In this document: positions 8,393-16,723 of the stretch, one piece after another
How positions within the stretch are numbered: position 1 is the stretch's first letter
Layout: every line of letters starts with the position of its first letter
Source of the DNA: Chloroflexota bacterium
GTDB lineage: Bacteria; Chloroflexota; Chloroflexia; Chloroflexales; Herpetosiphonaceae
Direction of reading: 5' to 3'
Assembly (NCBI GenBank): GCA_020161265.1
Contig: JAIUOC010000001.1
Span: forward strand, 62,001-126,000
DNA: 64,000 nucleotides
Program-made: the position numbers and the translations under genes
The notes under the pieces: model-generated
Database searches by the model: none
Told to the model about the DNA's origin: nothing
What the model saw: the letters and a program-made list of their open reading frames with translations, nothing else

Positions 8393-10447
8393 TTAGGCTG
8401 CGCTGGGCGCAAATTTGCCAGCCTGCGGCGAGTTGGATGCTTGATTGCTCGTTTGGCTCCGGTTGATCAACGCATCGGCGGCATTAATTTGGCTTTCGTC
8501 GCCGATCAAGCCTAGCAAATCGCCGGGCGCAAGGGTTAATTGCGATTCAGGGTTGCTAATCAATTGCTGATCGCGAATGACTGCGATCACGGAAGCGCCG
8601 GTTTGGGCACGGAAGTTGAGGGCTGCCAAACTTTGGCCGATCATCGTGCTGCTGGCGGCAATGCCGCGCCAAGCAATCTCAAAGCCGCGCACACTTTGAA
8701 TCAATTGCTCAAGAATGAGATGCTCGGTCGGCGTAATGTTCGTATGGTATTGATCACGCCGAACTGCATCGGTATAGCCTTGAACTTGAGTTGCAGCATA
8801 GCCCAAGCGCAACAAGGTATGCCGAATAATTTCCAAACCACCCTCTAATTCTGGATGAATCACATCTTGTGCGCCCAAATCGGCGAGCCGTTGTACCCCT
8901 GAATTGGTTGCAGCCCGCGCAATAATCGGCAAATTTGGCGCGAGATCACGCGCTGCTGCCACGACCAATTCACTAGCCGCCTCGTTAGGCAAGGTTACTA
9001 CCAAGGCTTTGGCTTGCTCAAGTTTGGCGTGGGTGAGCACATCGGAGTTGGCAGCATCGCCGATCAACGTTGGAATATTCTTGGTCATAAAATCGTCGGC
9101 GCGATGATTGTCGGCTTCGACCACCAAAAAAGGAATTTGCAGCCGATTTAAGACCGTGCCAATGTGCTCGCCAACCCGCCCATAGCCGACGACAACGACA
9201 TGTTCGGTCTGAGGCAATGTGGTTGGTTGCGGCTCAGTTGTGGCGTGGCGCTCAAAACGTGCCCATAATGTTGGATAACGCTTGAGCCATGTTTCGACAT
9301 GCGGAATCGACCAAAACATCACTGGGTTGAGCATAATCGAGAACATTGCCCCCGCCAACACCAACGAATATTGATCTTGGGTCAACACGCCCAAACCAAC
9401 GCCAGCCTGCCCAACGATAAACGAGAATTCACCAATTTGGCTGAGGCCAGCAGCTACCACAATCATCGTGCGGCCAGTTGAAGGTAGAATCAAGCCCAAA
9501 AAGAGCGTGAAAATAGCCTTGCCAACCACGATCAACGCGGTTAAGGCCACGACTTGGCCGATGTGATCCCACAGGTATTGCGGGTTAACCAACATGCCCA
9601 CCGAAACAAAGAAGATCACCGCAAAGATTTCACGAAAGGGCAAGACTTCATCGCCCACTTGATGGCTAATTTCCGATTCGCCCAACACTACGCCAGCCAA
9701 GAATGCGCCTAGTGCTAACGAAACACCGAAGGCGGCGGTTGCGGCAAAGGCTGTGCCGAGCGCTACGGCCACGGCTGCCAAAATAAACAGTTCGCGTGAG
9801 CGTGAATGGGCAATCGAGGTCAGTAGCCATGGCAAGAAACGCCCGCCAACGAACAGAATAATCAATACAAAGGCAGCAGTTTTGAGTAGGGCCAAGCCGC
9901 CAGTTACTAAGGGATTACCGCCCTCGCTGCCGAACAAGGCTGGTAACAAGACCAAAATCAGCACGGTGGCTAAATCTTCGAGCACCAACCAGCCAACTGC
10001 GGTTTGACCAGCAGGTGTATTGAGTTGGCCTGCATCCATCAATCCGCGCAGCAACACCACCGTACTCGCAATTGAAATCGCTAAGCCGACGACCAACCCT
10101 GCGGCGGTTGTCCAACCCCACAAACGAGTTAGGCCGAAGCCCAAGCCAGTCGCCAAGAGCATTTGCAGGGCTGCGCCTGGAATCGCCACTTTGCGCACCG
10201 ACCATAGATCCTTGAGCGAGAAGTGTAAACCAACCCCAAACATGAGGAAGATTACGCCAATTTCTGCAAGCTGGCTAATATCGCCAATATCGCCGACGAA
10301 GCCAGGCGTAAATGGCCCGATCAGCATTCCCGCTAAAAGATAGCCGACAATTGTGGGTAGGCCTAAGCGGCGAGCCAGCAAACCGCCAGCGAAAGCCACG
10401 ACCAACGCGACCGAAATATTGGTGATCAACGATATATCATGGGGCAT
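8393..10447 (-). CDS. CPA2 cation:proton antiporter with RCK domain (KefB/YbaL-like)
   Basis: A 684-residue inner-membrane antiporter. Residues ~1-390 hold about twelve membrane segments of the Na/H-exchanger fold (ARRLGLPTIVGYLLAGMLIG, LAEIGVIFLMFGVGLHFS). Residues ~410-520 are a TrkA-N nucleotide-binding domain (VVVVGYGRVGEHIGTVL) and ~570-660 a TrkA-C domain. Such proteins exchange K+ or Na+ for protons under nucleotide control. I start at the ATG at 10447, five bases past GGAGG, in place of the GTG two codons earlier. It overlaps the upstream membrane-protein gene by 11 bases, so translation is coupled. Confidence 0.9.
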   Translation of the reverse strand: MPHDISLITNISVALVVAFAGGLLARRLGLPTIVGYLLAGMLIGPFTPGFVGDIGDISQLAEIGVIFLMFGVGLHFSLKDLWSVRKVAIPGAALQMLLATGLGFGLTRLWGWTTAAGLVVGLAISIASTVVLLRGLMDAGQLNTPAGQTAVGWLVLEDLATVLILVLLPALFGSEGGNPLVTGGLALLKTAAFVLIILFVGGRFLPWLLTSIAHSRSRELFILAAVAVALGTAFAATAAFGVSLALGAFLAGVVLGESEISHQVGDEVLPFREIFAVIFFVSVGMLVNPQYLWDHIGQVVALTALIVVGKAIFTLFLGLILPSTGRTMIVVAAGLSQIGEFSFIVGQAGVGLGVLTQDQYSLVLAGAMFSIMLNPVMFWSIPHVETWLKRYPTLWARFERHATTEPQPTTLPQTEHVVVVGYGRVGEHIGTVLNRLQIPFLVVEADNHRADDFMTKNIPTLIGDAANSDVLTHAKLEQAKALVVTLPNEAASELVVAAARDLAPNLPIIARAATNSGVQRLADLGAQDVIHPELEGGLEIIRHTLLRLGYAATQVQGYTDAVRRDQYHTNITPTEHLILEQLIQSVRGFEIAWRGIAASSTMIGQSLAALNFRAQTGASVIAVIRDQQLISNPESQLTLAPGDLLGLIGDESQINAADALINRSQTSNQASNSPQAGKFAPSAA

Positions 10448-11006
10448 CGGCACCTCCTGAATGAGTTGTTGTGGTTAAGAATGTTAGAATAGGCGCTAAT
10501 TTGACCAAGGTTCCGCCATCGCTGGCGGTGCGTAATTGGCAGCCCTGTTGCTCAAGCTGTTGCCGCAGTTGAACTGGGTCGAGCTGGAAAAAACATGCCG
10601 CCTCAATCAGATCAACCTTGCCATTCCAAACGACCAAGCGTTGTGGCCGCCAGATCGGTACAGCTCGTCGCTGAATCAGATCGCCCAAAATCAGCGTAAC
10701 AACCGCGAACGGCGCTACTTGGCTAACGATGTTTGGTAGTTGATAGGGTGGTAGGGTTGGTTCGCAAATGCTAATCGCAATTGCAAGCAGGAGCGGGTAA
10801 AGAAACAGATGGCGTGGGCGTTTGAGCGGTAGCAAGACAATTAACAAGCCAAGGCTAATCAACTGAATTGCAATCCCAACGTAGCTCCAACGCGGGGCAA
10901 GCTCAGCAAACAGCAGGAGCATAGTTAAGCCAGTACTCATCATAAAACACCAGCGGAGCACTCGATCGAGCAAAACCAATGGTGGCGATAACGAATATCT
11001 AGGCAT
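10437..11006 (-). CDS. Four-TM membrane protein of antiporter operon
   Basis: A 189-residue protein with about four hydrophobic segments in residues 15-125 and a soluble C-terminal part (~130-189). The soluble part includes IEAACFFQLDPVQLRQQLEQ, which resembles a small winged-helix-like fold, but I do not recognise the family. The ATG at 11006 follows GGAGGTG at ideal spacing, so the ORF start eight codons upstream is not used. It ends 11 bases inside the antiporter gene. Its position suggests an accessory or sensing subunit for that transporter, by inference only. Confidence 0.75.
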   Translation of the reverse strand: MPRYSLSPPLVLLDRVLRWCFMMSTGLTMLLLFAELAPRWSYVGIAIQLISLGLLIVLLPLKRPRHLFLYPLLLAIAISICEPTLPPYQLPNIVSQVAPFAVVTLILGDLIQRRAVPIWRPQRLVVWNGKVDLIEAACFFQLDPVQLRQQLEQQGCQLRTASDGGTLVKLAPILTFLTTTTHSGGADAP

Positions 11007-11070
11007 CAACACCTCCATAAAGCACACGAGCTGCCTCCAAAGCCGAAGCTGCTGGCGAGACGGGTGCTGC

Positions 11071-11160
11071 TTGATGAATGAGTATCTAGCACTATAATAA
11101 GGAGCTTTATGGGCGTTGTCAAGTTCAATCTGCTTGAAAATATTTTTTTGTTATTATAGT
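11071..11160. promoter_or_regulatory. Face-to-face promoters built from an inverted repeat
   Basis: ACTATAATAA at 11091-11100 recurs inverted at 11151-11160. Each copy holds a TATAAT. The left copy has TTGATG 16 bp upstream and reads right to the MarR gene. The right copy reads left to the antiporter operon, without a clear -35. The two transcripts would overlap by about 55 bp, and the repeats could also bind the MarR dimer. Confidence 0.55.
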
Positions 11161-11226
11161 TTTATGCCGAAAAATAAAGCCTATATTTATAGAAATCATC
11201 AAGTAGCTTGAAGAATAAGGATAATT

Positions 11227-11682
11227 ATGCAGCGGCATCATATTGATCGACTGGTCGAAGATTTATTCACACTTGCGCCCCAACTGCATCGTTTGGTTGA
11301 TCTTGAGGTGCGGCGGCAGCTCGATGGGGCTACCAGCGCCGCCCAATTGCGGATGTTGAACGAGCTTCAGCATGGCCCACAATCGCTGAGTAGTTTGGCG
11401 CGTCAACAGCATGTTAGCCCGCAAGCGATCAGCGAACTGCTGCCAGCGCTGGTTGAGCGCGGTTGGATCGAGCGCATTCCGCACCCGCAAGATCGGCGAC
11501 AACAGCTTTTACAATTAACCAACGCAGGCTTGGATGCAGTTCGTCAAGCCCAAACCCAAGCCCACAAACAGCTGACTGCCCATATTGCCGGCCTGAGTGA
11601 GCTTGAGTTGAGCATCGTCGCGGCGGCTTTGCCTGCCTTGCAGCGCTTGCTCGATTTGGCTAAACGCGCCGATGAGGGATGA
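11227..11682 (+). CDS. MarR-family transcriptional regulator
   Basis: A 151-residue MarR-type winged-helix protein: an N-terminal dimer helix, then LRMLNELQHGPQSLSSLARQ, the recognition helix region VSPQAISELLPALVERGWIE, the wing RIPHPQDRRQQLLQLTNAG and C-terminal dimer helices. AAGGAT precedes the ATG. It is divergent from the antiporter operon and the inverted repeat between them is a plausible operator. The ligand is unknown. Confidence 0.85.
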   Translation: MQRHHIDRLVEDLFTLAPQLHRLVDLEVRRQLDGATSAAQLRMLNELQHGPQSLSSLARQQHVSPQAISELLPALVERGWIERIPHPQDRRQQLLQLTNAGLDAVRQAQTQAHKQLTAHIAGLSELELSIVAAALPALQRLLDLAKRADEG

Positions 11683-11727
11683 GGGATGAAAACTTTCGTG
11701 CAATTCGTGTAATTCGTGGCTAAAAAT
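11671..11727 (+). repeat. Short imperfect tandem repeats downstream of MarR gene
   Basis: GATGAGG occurs in consecutive imperfect copies starting in the last codons of the MarR gene, then TTCGTGCAA, TTCGTGTAA and TTCGTGGC follow in tandem. A similar GAGGGATGAAGGATGAA segment lies near 22873. This looks like dispersed short intergenic repeat material. Confidence 0.5.
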
Positions 11728-11782
11728 AACATGGATCAAGAACTGATTGACAATCGATATACTTAATTCTATACTCATAGCA

Positions 11783-11806
11783 AAATGAATGAATGTTCAT
11801 TCATTT
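11783..11806. promoter_or_regulatory. TetR operator
   Basis: Eleven-base arms AAATGAATGAA and TTCATTCATTT flank a two-base centre, 15 bases before the TetR start codon. The TGAATGA...TCATTCA pattern is typical of TetR repressors and recalls the Bm3R1 operator. It implies autoregulation of the TetR-P450 unit. Confidence 0.8.
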
Positions 11807-11820
11807 TTATAGGAACCTGT

Positions 11821-12441
11821 ATGGCAACCCAAAACCCTGAAGCATCGCTTAACCAACGCCGTCGAAGCCAAATTCTTGATGCTGCTGCCCAGGTGTTTGC
11901 TCAGCAAGGTTTTCATCAAACCACGATTCGCCAAGTTGCCAAGGCCGCGGGCATCGCCGATGGCACAATTTATCTCTATTTTGCCAGCAAACACGAGTTA
12001 CTATTAGGGATTTTGGAGCGTTTAAACGACCGCGAACAACGAGAAATTGATTTCACCCAAGCACTTGATAGTCGGCCCAGTGGTTTTATTGCCAGCTATT
12101 TCGAAGAACGGGTGGGACGACTGATGGAGCAAATGACTGATTTACAGGCAGCTCTGCCAGCGGTGCTGAGCGATGTAAGTCTGCGCGAGCGTTATTTTCG
12201 CGAAATTTTTGGCCCAACCTTTGAGCTTGCCAATCCAGTTGTGCAGTTATGGATTGATCAGGGGATTTTGCGGCCAGCCCAAGCTGAATTATTGACCCGC
12301 TCGTTGTCAAGCAGCATCCTTGGTTTGGTGCTCTTGCGCATGCTGGGTGATGAGGTTGCTATCAATCAATGGCCTGAATTAGCCCGTACCACCATCAATT
12401 TGGTGTTGTATGGCATTCTCCGGGAGCCACCGCATGAGTAG
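11821..12441 (+). CDS. TetR/AcrR-family repressor of the P450 unit
   Basis: A 206-residue TetR protein. Residues ~10-58 hold the DNA-binding helix-turn-helix (RRSQILDAAAQVFAQQGFHQ, then VAKAAGIADGTIYLYFASKHELL); the rest is the ligand and dimer domain, as in fatty-acid-responsive TetR proteins. The ATG at 11821 has AGGA six bases before it; an ATG inside the operator at 11785 is rejected. The last eight bases overlap the P450 start, so both are translated together. Confidence 0.88.
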   Translation: MATQNPEASLNQRRRSQILDAAAQVFAQQGFHQTTIRQVAKAAGIADGTIYLYFASKHELLLGILERLNDREQREIDFTQALDSRPSGFIASYFEERVGRLMEQMTDLQAALPAVLSDVSLRERYFREIFGPTFELANPVVQLWIDQGILRPAQAELLTRSLSSSILGLVLLRMLGDEVAINQWPELARTTINLVLYGILREPPHE

Positions 12442-13669
12442 TTTATCGCGTGAAACCAAGCCCACTCAACCAGTCTTAAATTTGACTGATCGTCGGTTCA
12501 AGGCTGATCCGTTTCGTATTTATGCTCAGTTACGCCGTGATAATCCCGTTGCTAAAGCCAAACTTGGCTCGATGCCGACGTGGATTGTTACCCGCTACGA
12601 TGATGTCGTTGATATTTTGAAAAATGATCGCGCTTTTGTCAAAAACTATAAAAACGCCCAATCGTTGGAGCAACAACGCAAACGCCCATGGATGCCCGAA
12701 TCGTTTCGAGCACTCGAAAGCAATATGCTCGATCAAGATAACCCTGACCATCTGCGCTTACGTTCATTGGTCCACAAAGCTTTTACCCCTCAGCGCATGG
12801 AAGAAATGCGACCACGCATTCAATCGATTGCTGAATCATTATTAATCAGCACCCAACAACGTGGTCGCGGCGATTTAATTGCCGATTTTGCCCTACCCTT
12901 GCCCTTGACTGTGATTGTCGAATTGCTCGGCATCCCAACTGAGGATCGCCAAAAATTTCATCGTTGGGCCAAATATGTACTGAACAGCCCAACCATGCTG
13001 AATGTGATGTTGGCAATTCCCGCGAGTATGGCTCAGATGAAGTATCTCAAACAACTTTTTGCCAAGCGTCGCAGCAACCCCCAAGACGATTTGCTAACGG
13101 CGTTGGTGCAAGCTGAGGCCGATGGTAATCGTTTCAGTGAAGCTGAATTAGTAGCCATGGTCTTTTTGCTGATGCTCGCAGGCCACGAAACCACGGTCAA
13201 TCTGATTTCATCGGGAACTCTAGCCTTATTGCAACATCCTGAGCAGTTGGCCTTGTTGCGACGTTCGCCAGAGTTGATCAAATCGGCAGTTGAGGAATTG
13301 GTGCGGTTTACTGCGCCAGTTGAAACCGCGACCGAGCGCTATGCTGCTGAAGATGTGATTATTGCCGACACCAAGATTGCCAAAGGCGAAATGGTTTTGG
13401 TCGCGCTGGCCTCAGCCAACCGTGATGAACGTCAATTTACTAACCCTGATCAACTCGACATAACCCGCGAAAAGAATCGCCATGTTGGTTTTGGTTTGGG
13501 CATTCACTATTGCTTAGGTGCGCCTTTAGCCCGCATGGAAGCCCAAATTGGCCTGCAATTATTGACTGATCTGCGCCCAAACTTGCGCCTTGCCGTGCCC
13601 GCCGAGCAGTTGCGTTGGCGCTCGACCGCAGTGGTGCGCGGCTTAACTGCCCTGCCCGTGGAATGGTAA
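12434..13669 (+). CDS. Cytochrome P450, class I bacterial type
   Basis: A 411-residue soluble P450 monooxygenase. The I-helix oxygen-binding motif AGHETT is near residue 250, an ExxR near 286 (EELVRF), and the haem loop FGLGIHYCLGAPLARME carries the Cys ligand near 359. It needs separate ferredoxin/reductase partners, not seen here. The start at 12434 follows GGGAG and overlaps the TetR stop by eight bases. With the following Baeyer-Villiger enzyme it suggests oxidation of a lipid, ketone or xenobiotic sensed by the TetR. Confidence 0.9.
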   Translation: MSSLSRETKPTQPVLNLTDRRFKADPFRIYAQLRRDNPVAKAKLGSMPTWIVTRYDDVVDILKNDRAFVKNYKNAQSLEQQRKRPWMPESFRALESNMLDQDNPDHLRLRSLVHKAFTPQRMEEMRPRIQSIAESLLISTQQRGRGDLIADFALPLPLTVIVELLGIPTEDRQKFHRWAKYVLNSPTMLNVMLAIPASMAQMKYLKQLFAKRRSNPQDDLLTALVQAEADGNRFSEAELVAMVFLLMLAGHETTVNLISSGTLALLQHPEQLALLRRSPELIKSAVEELVRFTAPVETATERYAAEDVIIADTKIAKGEMVLVALASANRDERQFTNPDQLDITREKNRHVGFGLGIHYCLGAPLARMEAQIGLQLLTDLRPNLRLAVPAEQLRWRSTAVVRGLTALPVEW

Positions 13670-13684
13670 ATAGCGCTTGAAGCT

Positions 13685-13693
13685 TGCTATAAT
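13685..13693 (+). promoter_or_regulatory. Extended -10 promoter before the flavin monooxygenase gene
   Basis: TGCTATAAT forms an extended -10 box about 30 bases before the monooxygenase start. No good -35 is seen, which is usual for this promoter type. The gene may therefore be expressed both from this site and by read-through from the P450 gene. Confidence 0.45.
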
Positions 13694-13722
13694 GAGCCAT
13701 TGACTTGGTTATGAGGTGAGCG

Positions 13723-15204
13723 ATGCAAGCGATCGATCGTGATGTGCTGATTGTGGGCGCTGGTTTGTCGGGCATTAGTGCAGCTTATTATCTGCAAAGC
13801 CGCTGCCCACACAAACGCTATACGATTCTCGAAGGCCGCAAGGCGATTGGTGGTACATGGGATCTGTTTCGCTATCCCGGCATTCGCTCGGATTCGGATA
13901 TGTACACGCTGGGCTATGCTTTTCGCCCGTGGCATAGCTCGCAGGCAATCGCCGATGGCGCATCAATTTTGCAGTATATTCGCGAAACTGCCCAAATCTA
14001 TGGCATCGATCAACAAATTTGCTTTGAGCATATGGTTCGCCGGATCAGTTGGTCATCGGAGCAAGCACGCTGGACGGTTGAAGTTGAGCGCTTGGCTGAG
14101 GGTGACTGGGTGCAATATCGCTGTAATTTTTTATATATGTGCGGCGGTTATTACGATTATGCCCAAGGCTACACCCCTGAATGGCCGAGCTTGCGCCAAT
14201 TTCAAGGGCGGGTTGTGCATCCCCAAGCTTGGCCGCAACATCTTGATTATCGCGATCAACGGGTGGTGGTGATTGGTAGCGGTGCGACGGCCATTACCTT
14301 GGTTCCGGCCATGGCCGAGCAAGCGCAGCATGTGACGATGTTGCAACGTTCGCCAACGTATGTGGTGGCCCAACCTGCCAGTGATGCTCGTGCCGAGCAG
14401 TTGCGGCGTTGGTTGCCTGCCAAATTGGCCTTTCAAGTGATCCGCTGGCGAGCAATTATCCAAGGCATTATCTATTATCTGTTGATGCGAACGCTGCCCA
14501 AAGTTGCCAAACGCGCCTTGGTGAACATGGCTCAGCAAGAACTTGGCGCTAGCTATGATGCCAACATCCACTTTAGCCCAAGCTATAACCCGTGGGATCA
14601 ACGACTTTGTTTAGCGCCCGATGGCGATTTTTTTAAGGCGCTCAAATCGGGCCAAGCCAGCGTTATAACTGACCAAATTGCCCATTTCACCGCCACAGGT
14701 ATTCAACTGCAATCGGGCCAGCATGTGGCAGCTGATCTGATTGTCACAGCAACTGGCTTGAATTTGCGCTTGCTCAGCGGAATTGAAATTGTGGTTGATG
14801 GCCGTAAGATTGAATTGGGCACAAGCTTGAATTACAAAGGTATGATGCTCAGCGATGTGCCCAATTTGGCCTTGGCTTTTGGCTATACCAACGCTTCTTG
14901 GACGCTCAAATGCGAATTAACCTCGATGTATGTTTGTCGTTTATTGAATTATATGGATCGCCATGGCTACACCAGTTGTATGCCCAAGAATTTTAACCCC
15001 ACTATGGCGACTGAGCCGGCGCTTAGTTTCACCTCAAGCTATGTTCAACGGGTGCTCAAACATTTGCCGCGCCAAGGCCGCCAACGCCCATGGCGGCTCT
15101 ACCAAAACTACCTACTTGATTTGTTGATGTTGCGGCTTGGCTCGCTCGATGATGGCAATATGGAGTTTTTTCGCGCTTGGCCCAGCCAACGTCAGATTGA
15201 ATAA
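13723..15204 (+). CDS. Flavin-containing Baeyer-Villiger-type monooxygenase
   Basis: A 493-residue FAD/NADPH enzyme. The FAD Rossmann motif VLIVGAGLSGISAAYYL is at the N-terminus, the NADPH motif VVVIGSGATAITLVP is near residue 185, and FQGRVVHPQAWP near 160 matches the Baeyer-Villiger signature FxGxxxHxxxWP. GIRSDSDMYTLGYAFRPW is typical of EthA-like enzymes. It probably converts ketones to esters or oxidises heteroatoms. GAGGTGA precedes the ATG. It lies just behind the P450 gene on the same strand. Confidence 0.88.
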   Translation: MQAIDRDVLIVGAGLSGISAAYYLQSRCPHKRYTILEGRKAIGGTWDLFRYPGIRSDSDMYTLGYAFRPWHSSQAIADGASILQYIRETAQIYGIDQQICFEHMVRRISWSSEQARWTVEVERLAEGDWVQYRCNFLYMCGGYYDYAQGYTPEWPSLRQFQGRVVHPQAWPQHLDYRDQRVVVIGSGATAITLVPAMAEQAQHVTMLQRSPTYVVAQPASDARAEQLRRWLPAKLAFQVIRWRAIIQGIIYYLLMRTLPKVAKRALVNMAQQELGASYDANIHFSPSYNPWDQRLCLAPDGDFFKALKSGQASVITDQIAHFTATGIQLQSGQHVAADLIVTATGLNLRLLSGIEIVVDGRKIELGTSLNYKGMMLSDVPNLALAFGYTNASWTLKCELTSMYVCRLLNYMDRHGYTSCMPKNFNPTMATEPALSFTSSYVQRVLKHLPRQGRQRPWRLYQNYLLDLLMLRLGSLDDGNMEFFRAWPSQRQIE

Positions 15205-15206
15205 CC

Positions 15207-16667
15207 TTAATCGTTGGTTTGCAGGGCTGTGCGATAGGCTGCCAGTGTGCGTTCACGGGCGAAACTATGTTCAACCAGCGGCGCAGGATAATCGCGCCCA
15301 ATCACACAGCCAACATGTTCTTGCAAGGCTGGTGGCATCGTCCATGGCTCATGAATATAGCGATTGGGCACGTTAGCCAATTCGGGCACAAATCGCCGAA
15401 TATACTGGCCGTTTGGGTCGTGCTTTTTGCTCTGGGCAATTGGATTGAAAATGCGAAAATAGGGTTGGGCGGATGGTCCACTTGAACCTGCTGCCCACTG
15501 CCAACCACCATTATTGGCGGTCGGGTCGCCATCGCAGAGCTGCTGCATAAAATAGCGCTCACCCCAACGCCAATCAATCAGTAAATCTTTGATCAAAAAT
15601 GAGGCGCTGATCATGCGCACTCGATTATGCATCCACGCCATTTGGTTGAGTTGGCGCTGGCCTGCATCAACAATTGGATAACCGGTTTGGCCTTGTTGCC
15701 ACGCCGCAAATTCAGCGGGATCATTGCGCCATTCAATCTGATCGTAGCGTGGATCGAGCGAGCCGTTGAGCATATGCGGGTTGTGGTAGATCAATTGGGT
15801 GTAGTAATCGCGCCAAGCTAATTCTTTGATCCAGGTATCGACTCCTTGGCGCTGTTCAGCGGTTAATGGCTCGGTCAGCAGATCGACAGCCTGTTTCAAA
15901 CATTGGCGAATCGAAATCGTGCCCATGCGCAAATCAACCGAAATTTGCGAGGTTCCGGCCTCGGCAGGTACTTCGCGGGCTTCGGCATACTTGAGCACCG
16001 AAAGCTTCCGCCGACGGTCAAAAAACTGCGCCAAGCGTTGCTGGGCAATTGGTTCGCCAACCTGTGGAATCGTTTGCTGCAAATCGAAGCCCAAATCAGC
16101 AACGGTTGGAATTGGCAAACTCGCCAAATCGCTTGGCGGCGCTACAAGTTTACTTGGGGCAGGCACAAGTTGCTCAGCTTGGTGATAGGCTAATTCACTC
16201 CAGCGCTTGACATATGATCCATAGACCAAATAGGGCTTTTGCTCGGTTTTGGTTTTTAGCCCCTCTGGCTCAACTAAAACGCTATCGTGAAACGAATGGG
16301 CTTGCAAGCCTTGTTCGCGCAACCAGTGCTTAACTGCGCTATCACGCTTGATCGCATAAGGCAAATAATCGCGATTCCAATATACGCCGCTGGCGTGGGT
16401 TTCGCTCACGAGGCGTTGCAATTCGGCTAGCGGCTGGCCATGGCGCACAATCAAACGACTGCCTCGCTGCTGCAAATCGTGATCGAGCGCTTCGAGCATG
16501 GCAAGAGTTACGGCGGTCAGGGCTGCTCCAACATAGCCATCGTGCAGAATCGCATCATCCAAAATAAAGACTGGAATAACCGCCCCAGCACTGGCTTCGG
16601 CAGCGGCATACAAGGCGCGATGATCGGTTAATCGTAAGTCGCGGCGGAACCAACAAATCACAGGCAT
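15207..16667 (-). CDS. phrB: Deoxyribodipyrimidine photolyase (class I)
   Basis: A 486-residue light-driven DNA repair enzyme. MPVICWFRRDLRLTDHRALY starts the antenna-chromophore domain. The FAD-binding part contains WIKELAWRDYYTQL, LDWRWGERYFMQ-like residues and the signature GDPTANNGGWQWAAGSSG followed by YFRIFNP. This matches CPD photolyases. The start at 16667 follows GGGGAG; an extension of 16 codons upstream would run through the terminator of the protease gene. It converges on the monooxygenase gene, leaving only two bases between stop codons. Confidence 0.92.
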   Translation of the reverse strand: MPVICWFRRDLRLTDHRALYAAAEASAGAVIPVFILDDAILHDGYVGAALTAVTLAMLEALDHDLQQRGSRLIVRHGQPLAELQRLVSETHASGVYWNRDYLPYAIKRDSAVKHWLREQGLQAHSFHDSVLVEPEGLKTKTEQKPYLVYGSYVKRWSELAYHQAEQLVPAPSKLVAPPSDLASLPIPTVADLGFDLQQTIPQVGEPIAQQRLAQFFDRRRKLSVLKYAEAREVPAEAGTSQISVDLRMGTISIRQCLKQAVDLLTEPLTAEQRQGVDTWIKELAWRDYYTQLIYHNPHMLNGSLDPRYDQIEWRNDPAEFAAWQQGQTGYPIVDAGQRQLNQMAWMHNRVRMISASFLIKDLLIDWRWGERYFMQQLCDGDPTANNGGWQWAAGSSGPSAQPYFRIFNPIAQSKKHDPNGQYIRRFVPELANVPNRYIHEPWTMPPALQEHVGCVIGRDYPAPLVEHSFARERTLAAYRTALQTND

Positions 16668-16712
16668 AAAAAAACTCCCCAGTTGTACGCAGCATACTAC
16701 GTACAACTGGGG
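16665..16712 (-). terminator. Rho-independent terminator of the metalloprotease gene
   Basis: Perfect 13-bp arms at 16677-16689 and 16700-16712 are followed on the minus strand by seven T residues, 12 bases past the protease stop. The T-run also abuts the photolyase start codon. Confidence 0.88.
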
Positions 16713-16723
16713 CAATGGATGGT

